Shown: piece after piece, positions 1-5,147 of the stretch
Numbering within the stretch: the stretch's first letter is position 1
Layout of the letters: the number at the start of each line of letters is the position of its first letter
Assembly: GCA_031276375.1 (NCBI GenBank)
Contig: JAISNE010000298.1
Location: 1 to 5,147, forward strand
Direction of reading: 5' to 3'
Length of the DNA stretch: 5,147 nt
DNA from: Accumulibacter sp.
GTDB lineage: Bacteria; Pseudomonadota; Gammaproteobacteria; Burkholderiales; Rhodocyclaceae
Position numbers and translations under genes: made by a program
The notes under the pieces: generated by a model
Databases searched by the model: none
The model's input: the letters and a program-made list of their open reading frames with translations, nothing else
Told to the model about the DNA's origin: nothing

Positions 1-455
1 TGTTCATCGCGCTGCTGCTGAACTTCCTGCCGACCTCGGACTGGCCCTGGATGCCCGACTGGGTGGCGCTGGTGCTCATCTTCTGGAGTGTCCGCGAACC
101 GCGGCGGGCCGGCATGGGCGCCGGTTTTCTGCTCGGGCTGGTCATGGACGTGGCCGACGCCAGTCTGTTTGGACAACACGCGCTGGCCTACGTCCTGGCC
201 GCTTATGCCGGAGCCGCCTTTTCCCGGCGCATTTTGTGGTTTTCGCTGGTCAAGCAGGCGCTGCACGTGCTGCCCTTGCTGCTCATGGTCCAGGGCGTGC
301 AGTTTCTGGCCCGCGCCATGCCCGACGTGGCGCTGCCCGGCTTTTCCTATTTCCTCGGCCCGTTCGTCGGCGCGGTGCTGTGGACGCCACTGACTTTCGT
401 GCTCCTGCTGCCGCAATTCCAGCCGGAGGAACACGACGAGAACCGTCCGATCTGA
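1..455 (+). CDS. mreD: Rod shape-determining membrane protein MreD (5' partial)
   Basis: MreD is a small polytopic inner-membrane protein that works with MreB, MreC, RodA and PBP2 in the elongasome guiding lateral wall synthesis. The reading frame is already open at the window edge (first full codon at base 3) and encodes 150 visible residues before a TGA. The family is usually about 160-170 residues, so roughly 10-20 N-terminal residues are missing. An internal ATG at 51 should not be taken as the start, because the frame continues upstream with hydrophobic, MreD-like residues (FIALLLNFLP). About five to six membrane segments are visible, with recognisable MreD features such as GFLLGLVMDVADAS, QHALAYVLAAY and LHVLPLLL. 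The C terminus is a short polar tail. It lies 10 nt upstream of mrdA, whose ribosome binding site overlaps the mreD stop, suggesting coupled translation. Family assignment is from motif recognition and gene order. Confidence 0.93.
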   Translation, partial: FIALLLNFLPTSDWPWMPDWVALVLIFWSVREPRRAGMGAGFLLGLVMDVADASLFGQHALAYVLAAYAGAAFSRRILWFSLVKQALHVLPLLLMVQGVQFLARAMPDVALPGFSYFLGPFVGAVLWTPLTFVLLLPQFQPEEHDENRPI

Positions 456-458
456 AGG
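454..458 (+). promoter_or_regulatory. Ribosome binding site of mrdA, overlapping the mreD stop
   Basis: GAAGG lies 7 nt before the GTG at 466 and overlaps the mreD TGA (453-455). It supports GTG 466 as the mrdA start and implies that ribosomes finishing mreD can reinitiate on mrdA. The next in-frame ATG (544) would cut into the membrane anchor. Confidence 0.6.
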
Positions 459-465
459 CCCCGCC

Positions 466-2376
466 GTGCTGATCCGCGCCACGCAAAAACCACAGGACAG
501 CGATCTTGCCCGCTTCCGCTTCCGCGTCGCCTTCGCCGCCGGCATGGTGGTGCTGGCCTTTTCGCTGCTGTTTGGCCGCCTGTTCTTCCTGCAGGTGTCC
601 CAGCACGAGTACTACACCACCCGCGCCGAGGACAACCGCATTTCGCTGGTGCCGCTGCCGCCCAACCGCGGCATCATCGAGGATCGCAACGGCATCGTCC
701 TGGCGCGCAACTATTCGGCCTTCACGCTGGAAATCACGCCATCGAAGGTCGAGGATCTCGAGCGGACGATCGAGTCGCTCGGCGAGTTCGTCGAAATCCA
801 GCCCAAGGACAAACGGCGTTTCCACAAGCTGGCCGAGGAAAGCCGGCCGTTCGACAGCCTGCCGATCCGCACGCGCCTGAGCGACGAGGAAGTGGCCCGT
901 TTCGCCGCCAACCGCTACCGCTTTCCCGGCGTCGAGGTCAAGGCGCGCCTGTTCCGCCAGTACCCGCTCGGCCCGGTCGGCACGCACGCCATCGGCTACA
1001 TCAACCGCATCGACAAAACCGACCTGGAAATCATCGAGGAAAGCGGGCAAGGCTCCAATTACAAGGGCACCGAGCACTTTGGCAAGAGCGGGCTGGAAAG
1101 GAACTACGAATTCAAGCTGCATGGCGAGACCGGTTACGAGACGGTGGAGACCGATGCCGGCGGGCGTACCGTGCGCAACCTGTCGCGCACCGCGCCGGTG
1201 CCCGGCAGCAAGCTGACCCTGACGCTCGACATCAAGTTGCAGGAAATGGCGGAGAAGGCTTTCGGCGAGCGGCGCGGCGCCCTGGTCGCCATCGAACCGG
1301 CGACCGGCGGCATCCTGGCGCTGGTGTCGACGCCGAGCTTCGATCCCAACCTGTTCATCGACGGCATCCGTTCCGAGGACTGGGATGTGCTCAACAACTC
1401 GCCGGACCGGCCGATGTTCAACCGCGCCATCAAGGGCGCCTATCCGATCGGCTCGACGTTCAAGCCGTTCATGGCGCTGGCGGCGCTGGAAACCGGCAAG
1501 CGCACGCCGACCCAATCCTTCTTCGACCCCGGGTTCTTCAGTTTCGGCGGGCACACCTTCCGCGACGAAAAGCGGGGCGGCCACGGCGTCGTCGACATGT
1601 ACAAATCGATCGTCCATTCCTGCGACACCTACTACTACATGCTGGCCAACGACATGGGCATCGAGGCCATCGCGCGCTTCATGAAACCGCTCGGCTTCGG
1701 CAGCAAGACCGGCATCGACATCGACGGCGAGGCGGAAGGCGTGCTGCCCTCGCCGGAATGGAAGAAGCGCCACTTCAAGCGTCCCGCGCAGCAGCGCTGG
1801 TTCGCCGGCGAGACCATCTCGATCGGCATCGGCCAGGGCTACAACGCCTATACGCCGGTGCAACTGGCGCAGGCGGTGGCCACCCTGGCCAACGACGGCG
1901 TGCTGTTCCGCCCGCATCTGGTCAAATACATCACCGACAGCCGCAGCGGGGAAAAGACGATGATCGAGCCGGAACCGCTGCGCCGACTGCCGTGGAAACA
2001 GCGGAACATCGATTTCGTCAAGAAGGCGATGGTCGGCGTCAACAAGGAAGGCACCGGCGCCCGCGCCTTCGGCGACGCCGGCTACGTCTCCGGCGGCAAG
2101 ACCGGCACGGCCCAGGTGTTCAGCCTGAAAGGCAGCGACTACAAGGCGAGCAAGCTCAGGCAGGAATTGCGCGATCACGCCCTGTTCATCGCCTTCGCCC
2201 CGGCGGAGCAGCCCAGGATCGCCCTCGTCGTGCTGGTCGAAAACGGAGGTTTCGGGGCGCAGTCGGCGGCGCCGATCGCGCGCATGGTGCTGGACTACTA
2301 TCTCCTCGGCCAGCGGGAAAAAGGCCCGGCCAGGGAAGACGAGGCCGCCGTGGAAAATGGCGAGGACGAGGAATGA
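466..2376 (+). CDS. mrdA: Penicillin-binding protein 2 (elongasome D,D-transpeptidase)
   Basis: PBP2 is the class B penicillin-binding protein that crosslinks peptidoglycan stem peptides during cell elongation, paired with RodA. At 636 residues it matches the family length (E. coli about 633). The start is GTG. A short basic cytoplasmic tail (1-20) precedes one membrane anchor (about 21-44). The non-catalytic pedestal region follows, with the class B motif NRGIIEDRNG at 67-76, and then the transpeptidase domain (about 271-610). Active-site motifs are complete: S-T-F-K at 330-333 with nucleophile Ser330 and general base Lys333; S-C-D at 385-387, the SxD form seen in PBP2 enzymes instead of SxN; and K-T-G at 545-547. 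The C-terminal tail is short and acidic (ENGEDEE). The stop overlaps the rodA start in ATGA, so the pair is probably translationally coupled, as expected for partners that need matched amounts. I see no defect. FtsI (PBP3) is the closest alternative; the neighbours and the SxD motif argue for PBP2. Confidence 0.97.
   Translation: MLIRATQKPQDSDLARFRFRVAFAAGMVVLAFSLLFGRLFFLQVSQHEYYTTRAEDNRISLVPLPPNRGIIEDRNGIVLARNYSAFTLEITPSKVEDLERTIESLGEFVEIQPKDKRRFHKLAEESRPFDSLPIRTRLSDEEVARFAANRYRFPGVEVKARLFRQYPLGPVGTHAIGYINRIDKTDLEIIEESGQGSNYKGTEHFGKSGLERNYEFKLHGETGYETVETDAGGRTVRNLSRTAPVPGSKLTLTLDIKLQEMAEKAFGERRGALVAIEPATGGILALVSTPSFDPNLFIDGIRSEDWDVLNNSPDRPMFNRAIKGAYPIGSTFKPFMALAALETGKRTPTQSFFDPGFFSFGGHTFRDEKRGGHGVVDMYKSIVHSCDTYYYMLANDMGIEAIARFMKPLGFGSKTGIDIDGEAEGVLPSPEWKKRHFKRPAQQRWFAGETISIGIGQGYNAYTPVQLAQAVATLANDGVLFRPHLVKYITDSRSGEKTMIEPEPLRRLPWKQRNIDFVKKAMVGVNKEGTGARAFGDAGYVSGGKTGTAQVFSLKGSDYKASKLRQELRDHALFIAFAPAEQPRIALVVLVENGGFGAQSAAPIARMVLDYYLLGQREKGPAREDEAAVENGEDEE
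2362..2372 (+). promoter_or_regulatory. Two tandem ribosome binding sites at the rodA start
   Basis: GAGGA occurs twice, at 2362-2366 and 2368-2372, inside the end of mrdA. Each sits exactly 6 nt before an in-frame ATG (2373 and 2379 respectively). The first gives the ATGA overlap with the mrdA stop; the second gives a protein two residues shorter. The sequence does not decide between them. Confidence 0.5.
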
Positions 2377-3485
2377 CGATGGCCCCGCTGACCTTTCAGG
2401 GTCTCCGCCGGCGCCTCGTCGAGAACATCGACGGGCCGCTCCTGGCCATCGCGCTGGCGATCATGGGCTTCGGCCTGGCCACCATCTACAGCGCCACGAT
2501 GTACACCACCGACCGCGCCGCCGCGCAGTTGACGAACCTGGGCGTCGGCCTGCTGGCCATGTGGCTGGTCGCCCAACTGCCGCCGCAGAAACTGATGCGC
2601 TACGCGGTGCCGCTCTACGTCTTCGGCGTGCTGCTGCTGGTGCTCGTCTTTCCGTTCGGCATCAAGGTCAATGGCGCCCGGCGCTGGCTGTCGATCGGCT
2701 TCACGCGCATCCAGCCGGCGGAAATCCTCAAGATCGCCATGCCGCTGATGCTCGCCTGGTATTTCCACAAACACGAGACCCTGCGGAGAATCCGCCACTA
2801 TGTCGTCGCCGGGCTGCTGCTGGCCGTGCCGTTCGCCCTGATCGCCAAACAGCCCGATCTCGGCAGCGCCGTCCTGGTCGGCGCGGCCGGCTTCTACGTC
2901 ATCTTCTTCGCCGGGCTGCCCTGGAAAATCATCGTCGGCATGATCGTGACCGGCATCGCGGCGACGCCTTTCATCTGGAGCATGCTCTACGACTACCAGC
3001 GCCGGCGGATCCTGACGCTGATCGACCCGACCTCCGATCCGCTCGGCGCCGGCTACCACATCATCCAGTCCACCATCGCCATCGGCGCCGGCGGCCCGTT
3101 CGGCCGGGGCTGGCTGCAAGGCACGCAAACACACCTGGGGTTCATCCTGGAACGGCATACCGATTTCATTTTCGCGGTGTTTTCCGAGGAGCGCGGACTG
3201 GTCGGCAACAGCATCCTGCTGATCCTCTATCTGGCGCTGATCGCCCGCGGGCTGATGATCACCGCCAAGGCGTCCACCCTGTTCGCCCGCGTGCTGGCCG
3301 GCTCGATCACGCTCAGTTTCTTCACCTACGTATTCGTCAACATGGGCATGGTCAGCGGCATCCTGCCGGTGGTCGGCGTGCCGCTGCCGTTCATGAGCTA
3401 CGGCGGCACGGCGCTGGTCTCGCTGTTTCTCGGCATCGGCATCCTGATGAGCATCCAGTCGCACCGGATGCTGGTAAAACAATAG
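2373..3485 (+). CDS. rodA: RodA (MrdB), SEDS peptidoglycan glycosyltransferase
   Basis: RodA is the SEDS-family polymerase that links lipid II into glycan strands in the elongasome, working in complex with PBP2. From ATG 2373 it has 370 residues, the same length as E. coli RodA, with about ten membrane segments. Conserved features are KQPDLGSA at 159-166, ERHTDFIF with the catalytic-type aspartate at residue 264, and the C-terminal SEDS signature GMVSGILPVVGVPLPFMSYGG (about 325-345). Family knowledge places an essential aspartate in the ERHTD motif of the large periplasmic loop. One departure is visible: the residue just before ERHTD is leucine (259, CTG), where RodA and FtsW proteins normally have proline (LPERHTD). 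The start is ambiguous between ATG 2373, overlapping the mrdA stop, and ATG 2379; both have a well-spaced Shine-Dalgarno. FtsW is the paralogous alternative, but adjacency to mrdA and the HTDFIF motif fit RodA. Confidence 0.96.
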   Translation: MTMAPLTFQGLRRRLVENIDGPLLAIALAIMGFGLATIYSATMYTTDRAAAQLTNLGVGLLAMWLVAQLPPQKLMRYAVPLYVFGVLLLVLVFPFGIKVNGARRWLSIGFTRIQPAEILKIAMPLMLAWYFHKHETLRRIRHYVVAGLLLAVPFALIAKQPDLGSAVLVGAAGFYVIFFAGLPWKIIVGMIVTGIAATPFIWSMLYDYQRRRILTLIDPTSDPLGAGYHIIQSTIAIGAGGPFGRGWLQGTQTHLGFILERHTDFIFAVFSEERGLVGNSILLILYLALIARGLMITAKASTLFARVLAGSITLSFFTYVFVNMGMVSGILPVVGVPLPFMSYGGTALVSLFLGIGILMSIQSHRMLVKQ

Positions 3486-3492
3486 ACTTTTC

Positions 3493-3498
3493 GAGGAG
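3493..3498 (+). promoter_or_regulatory. Ribosome binding site that selects the rlpA GTG start
   Basis: GAGGAG lies 6 nt before GTG 3505. The tempting ATG at 3500 is only 1 nt from this site and is in a different frame that does not yield RlpA. The site therefore fixes the start at GTG. Confidence 0.65.
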
Positions 3499-3504
3499 CA
3501 TGGC

Positions 3505-4491
3505 GTGGGGAAAACCGAACGCTGTCTGCTGTCCGGCGCGATCTGCCTCTTGTTCCTGCTCGCCGGCTGCGGCGGCCAGCCCGCGCGCGAACAACCGCCG
3601 CGCAAATCCGGCGCCGCGCAAAAGCGCGATGGCGCCTACTACAAGGACGATGGCCCGGCCGACGAGATTCCCGTCGACCTCGAGCGCATTCCCGACGCCC
3701 GGCCGCGCCTGGAGCCGCTGCATCGCGGCGCCAACCGCCCCTACGTCGTGCTCGGCAAATCCTACGTGCCCAACACCACCCTGAAACCAGTGCGCCAGCG
3801 CGGCATCGCCAGTTGGTACGGAAAGAAATTCCACGGCCAGAAAACCTCGATCGGCGAGCCTTACGATATGTTCGCCATGACCGCCGCGCATCCGACGCTG
3901 GCGCTGCCCTGCTACGCGCGCGTGACCAACCTCGACAACGGAAGATCGGTGGTGGTGCGCGTGATCGACCGCGGTCCCTTCCACGCCGACCGGATCATCG
4001 ACCTGTCGTACGCGGCCGCCCATCGCCTCGGCTACATCGACAACGGCAGGGCGCGAGTCGAAGTCCAGAGCCTGCTCCCGGCCGGGCCGGGCGCGCCGCT
4101 CCAGGCCGAGTCCCCGGCGCCGGTCCTGCCGGCCAAACCGCCGCTCATCGCCCCCCGGCACGATGAACTCGAACAGTTCATGACGCGGCTCGCGCAACAG
4201 CCCATGGACGACGGCGAGGCGGCTGGAAGCGCCAAGCCGGCGTCCGCCGCCGGCGCGCCCAAAAGCATCTTCCTGCAGCTCGGCGCCTTCTCCAGCGCCG
4301 ATAACGCCGAAAGCCTGCGCGCCCACCTGACGCGCGAGCTGGACTGGTTGACGGAAGATATCCAGGTGCCGCCGGGCGATGGCGTCTATCGCGTTCAACT
4401 CGGCCCATACGGCAGCCGCGCCGACGCCGAAAAAGTCGCCGAAAGAATCCGCGCGGCGCTCGGCTACCAGCCCGGCTTCGTCACACGTTGA
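3505..4491 (+). CDS. rlpA: RlpA, septal-ring lytic transglycosylase-type lipoprotein
   Basis: RlpA is a lipoprotein with a double-psi beta-barrel; in Pseudomonas aeruginosa it is a lytic transglycosylase that cleaves glycan strands lacking stem peptides, and its SPOR domain targets it to such strands at division sites. This protein has 328 residues from a GTG start. A lipoprotein signal peptide ends in the lipobox L-A-G-C, with lipidated Cys22. No Asp follows the Cys (GG follows), which fits outer-membrane sorting. The barrel domain spans about 99-191 with SWYG, GEPYDM, MTAAH and DRGPF. The acidic, histidine and aspartate residues tied to activity in the P. aeruginosa enzyme appear conserved (E118, H129, D155, spacing 11 and 26). 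A proline/alanine-rich linker (about 192-250) leads to a C-terminal SPOR domain (about 253-328, FLQLGAFSS and YRVQLGPYGS). It lies 19 nt after rodA and is probably the last gene of the operon here. Enzymatic activity is inferred. Confidence 0.95.
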   Translation: MGKTERCLLSGAICLLFLLAGCGGQPAREQPPRKSGAAQKRDGAYYKDDGPADEIPVDLERIPDARPRLEPLHRGANRPYVVLGKSYVPNTTLKPVRQRGIASWYGKKFHGQKTSIGEPYDMFAMTAAHPTLALPCYARVTNLDNGRSVVVRVIDRGPFHADRIIDLSYAAAHRLGYIDNGRARVEVQSLLPAGPGAPLQAESPAPVLPAKPPLIAPRHDELEQFMTRLAQQPMDDGEAAGSAKPASAAGAPKSIFLQLGAFSSADNAESLRAHLTRELDWLTEDIQVPPGDGVYRVQLGPYGSRADAEKVAERIRAALGYQPGFVTR

Positions 4492-4495
4492 ATCC

Positions 4496-4523
4496 AGAGG
4501 ACAGAGGACTGAAGACTGAGGAC
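4496..4523 (+). repeat. Heptamer tandem repeat, four units of WGARGAC
   Basis: Starting 4 nt after the rlpA stop, four consecutive 7-mers read AGAGGAC, AGAGGAC, TGAAGAC, TGAGGAC. They vary only at positions 1 and 4 (A/T and G/A). The same unit recurs at 4898-4918, beyond the tetranucleotide array. Function is unknown; it looks like a short intergenic tandem repeat. Confidence 0.7.
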
Positions 4524-4527
4524 AGTC

Positions 4528-4614
4528 AGTTACCGGGCGCTTCGCGCCCGCGAATGTTGACCACGACGGCGTCCTCGCCGTCGTCCAAGCTTGCGGCGCG
4601 AAGCGCCGGTAACT
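4528..4614. repeat. Inverted pair of REP-like hairpins (BIME-like element)
   Basis: The outer arms (4528-4551 and 4593-4614) are reverse complements apart from two extra bases in the left arm; both begin AGTTACCGG when read inward. Each arm is also its own hairpin: CGGGCGC/GCGCCCG with a TTC loop on the left (4534-4550), and CGGCGC/GCGCCG with a GAA loop on the right (4594-4608). Between them is a third perfect 9-bp stem, ACGACGGCG/CGCCGTCGT with a TCCT loop (4563-4584). A short conserved head (GTTAC) next to a small GC hairpin, arranged as a head-out inverted pair, is the general architecture of REP/BIME elements mobilised by RAYT (TnpA-REP) transposases. That classification is inference. 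The right stem is followed by TAACTTTCTCT, so it might also act as a weak terminator for the rod operon. No RAYT gene lies in this window. Confidence 0.65.
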
Positions 4615-4618
4615 TTCT

Positions 4619-4646
4619 CTGATCCCTGAAACCTGATCCCTGATGA
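4619..4646 (+). repeat. Heptamer tandem repeat, four CTGA-headed units
   Basis: Consecutive 7-mers read CTGATCC, CTGAAAC, CTGATCC, CTGATGA, giving an exact 11-nt direct repeat (CTGATCCCTGA at 4619-4629 and 4633-4643) with a 14-nt period. In another phase the 4496-4523 run also reads as CTGA-headed heptamers (CTGAAGA, CTGAGGA), so the two runs may be diverged members of one repeat family. Confidence 0.6.
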
Positions 4647-4786
4647 CGCAAAAATCCAACACCCGAAAAAAAATTCTTCGCCAAAGCTCGATACACAACT
4701 CCCGCGCACGCGGAAAGGGTAAAAAGGGTAATATTCCGTCATAAAGTTTCTGACACGGAAATCCCGCAAAAAAAGTGTAAAAAGAC
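4647..4786. other. A-rich spacer without genes
   Basis: By hand count the 150 bases 4651-4800 are about 41% GC, with the last 60 about 33%, against a clearly GC-rich codon composition in the genes upstream. It holds A-tracts (4667-4673 and 4768-4774), a repeated GGGTAA (4717-4731), and one bulged inverted repeat (TTCCG-TCA at 4734-4741 against TGA-CA-CGGAA at 4751-4760). No convincing ORF, tRNA or known RNA motif was recognised. Confidence 0.55.
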
Positions 4787-4814
4787 TTGACAAAATGACA
4801 TTCGCCTTCACAAT
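4787..4814 (+). promoter_or_regulatory. Candidate sigma-70 promoter at the upstream edge of the GCAA array
   Basis: A perfect -35 consensus TTGACA (4787-4792) is followed after 16 nt by CACAAT (4809-4814), which matches the -10 consensus at 4 of 6 positions. It sits at the end of the A-rich stretch, which could act as an UP-like region. Transcription would start near 4821, inside the first units of the tetranucleotide array. The -10 is weak and no start site has been mapped. Confidence 0.35.
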
Positions 4815-4818
4815 TTTT

Positions 4819-4918
<100 letters not shown>

Positions 4919-4930
4919 GGTCTTTCCAGG

Positions 4931-4949
4931 GGCGGCTTGCCGCCGGTAA
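4931..4949 (-). repeat. REP-like single hairpin ending in CCGGTAA
   Basis: GGCGGC/GCCGCC (4931-4944) forms a tight stem, and the bases from 4941 read CGCCGGTAAT. This closely resembles the right arm of the 4528-4614 element (CGCCGGTAAC at 4604-4613), in the same orientation. It is probably a diverged member of that hairpin family; the stem sequence itself differs. Confidence 0.4.
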
Positions 4950-5012
4950 TCACACAAAAAACTTACAACATGACTCACCAACGATAATTTCGCGTTTCGC
5001 GCGCCGCCTTTT

Positions 5013-5045
5013 CCTTCCTGTTACCGGGATTCCTGGACAGGAAGG
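5013..5045. repeat. Inverted repeat carrying another GTTACCGGG head
   Basis: CCTTCCTG (5013-5020) and CAGGAAGG (5038-5045) are perfect reverse complements with a 17-nt loop, extendable by two G-U pairs in RNA. The loop region contains GTTACCGGG (5020-5028), the same head as the left arm at 4529-4537, followed by a possible CCGGG-ATT-CCTGG mini-hairpin (5024-5036). It lies just ahead of the GGAG ribosome-binding-like site at 5051, so in RNA it could influence access to that site. Confidence 0.4.
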
Positions 5046-5060
5046 GGCGGGGAGAAACAG

Positions 5061-5081
5061 ATGAAAAACTTCTTGCCCTAG
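5061..5081 (+). CDS. Possible six-codon leader ORF (MKNFLP)
   Basis: An ATG at 5061 is preceded by GGAG (5051-5054) at 6-nt spacing inside the purine-rich stretch 5044-5057, the best ribosome-binding configuration in the last 600 bases. The frame gives M-K-N-F-L-P and then TAG (5079-5081). It could be a leader peptide for a gene starting further right, the broken start of a former gene, or chance. The other two frames do not continue with a signal-peptide-like sequence, so a simple frameshift of a secreted protein is not evident. Confidence 0.2.
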   Translation: MKNFLP

Positions 5082-5085
5082 ACAC

Positions 5086-5103
5086 GCACGCCGAAAAGCG
5101 TGC
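5086..5103. other. Small perfect hairpin before the right-hand ATG candidates
   Basis: GCACGC and GCGTGC form a 6-bp perfect stem around a CGAAAA loop. No T-tract follows on either strand, so it does not look like a complete intrinsic terminator. It lies between the six-codon ORF and the ATG at 5116. Confidence 0.35.
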
Positions 5104-5115
5104 CGAATCAACATC

Positions 5116-5147
5116 ATGGCGTCGGAACTCATGGAAGAACCGGAAGA
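5116..5147 (+). CDS. Possible start of an unidentified gene (3' partial)
   Basis: From ATG 5116 the frame reads MASELMEEPE and runs off the window. A second in-frame ATG at 5131 has a short GGA (5124-5126) 4 nt upstream. There is no strong Shine-Dalgarno for 5116, and ten residues are too few to name a family. The purine-rich end (GGAAGA at 5142-5147) could equally be the ribosome binding site of a gene starting just outside. In many betaproteobacteria a D-alanyl-D-alanine carboxypeptidase gene follows rlpA, but these acidic residues do not look like its signal peptide. Confidence 0.2.
   Translation, partial: MASELMEEPE

Noticed and set aside
283..2178. 631-codon open frame on the - strand opposite mreD and mrdA
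   Set aside because: It lies antisense to a complete PBP2 gene with all catalytic motifs. Long antisense frames are common in GC-rich genes, and the translation is low-complexity (rich in A, R, G, D, H) with no recognisable domain.
3500..3502. ATG as an alternative rlpA start
   Set aside because: It is 1 nt from the GAGGAG site and in a frame that does not produce the lipoprotein. GTG 3505 gives the correct spacing and an intact lipobox.
2298..3605. 435-codon open frame on the - strand opposite rodA
   Set aside because: Its translation is dominated by D, Q, R, H, G and A, as expected from the reverse complement of a hydrophobic membrane protein in GC-rich DNA.
4594..4620. Strong intrinsic terminator for the operon
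   Set aside because: The GC stem is good, but it is followed by TAACTTTCTCT, not a continuous T-tract. It is noted only as a possible weak terminator within the REP-like element.
4950..5132. 60-codon - strand frame at the right end
   Set aside because: No ribosome binding site precedes it, the composition is mixed, and it crosses the inverted repeat and the hairpin.
4988..5147. + strand frame open from 4988 to the window edge (reading through DEKLLALDTHAEKRAE)
   Set aside because: It has no ATG, GTG or TTG start with a ribosome binding site, and it follows a stop at 4985. Being open over 160 bases is weak evidence on its own.

Overview
The window is high-GC DNA and reads almost entirely on the + strand. 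It suggests a betaproteobacterium, probably of the Rhodocyclales type. This rests on the gene order and on how the protein sequences read (the MreD core, the RlpA core motif); no database search was run. It carries the distal part of the rod-shape (mre/mrd) operon: mreD (5' end cut off by the window edge), mrdA (PBP2), rodA and rlpA. The genes are packed tightly: 10 nt between mreD and mrdA, a 4-nt ATGA overlap between mrdA and rodA, and 19 nt between rodA and rlpA. This fits one transcript with translational coupling.

The products work together at the inner membrane. MreD is a membrane scaffold subunit of the elongasome. RodA is the SEDS glycosyltransferase that polymerises lipid II. PBP2 is its partner transpeptidase that crosslinks the new strands. 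RlpA is a septum- or glycan-associated lipoprotein with a double-psi beta-barrel and a SPOR domain. All three downstream proteins keep their key catalytic residues. PBP2 has S330/K333, S385-x-D and KTG at 545-547; RodA has an aspartate in an ERHTDF motif; RlpA has E118/H129/D155. The one oddity is in RodA, where the usually conserved proline just before ERHTD is a leucine.

After the rlpA stop (4491) there are roughly 620 bases without a convincing gene, dense with small repeats. In order they are: a heptamer tandem run (4496-4523); a pair of inverted REP-like hairpins headed by GTTAC around a third hairpin (4528-4614); a second heptamer run (4619-4646); an A-rich stretch of about 41% GC (4651-4800, hand count); a consensus -35 box (TTGACA) with a plausible -10; a perfect 20-unit GCAA tetranucleotide array (4819-4898); a third heptamer run abutting the array; and two more GTTAC/GTAAT-tagged hairpins. 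All three + frames leaving the array hit a stop inside the window (4905, 4985, 5062), so it is not a simple coding phase switch for a gene running to the window edge.

The last ~90 bases may hold the start of another gene. They contain a well-spaced ribosome binding site on a six-codon ORF, a small hairpin, then candidate ATG starts at 5116 and 5131. I cannot identify that gene. No tRNA, rRNA, CRISPR array, insertion sequence or intact transposase was seen. The coding part is ordinary; what deserves a second look is the repeat-rich region downstream of rlpA.
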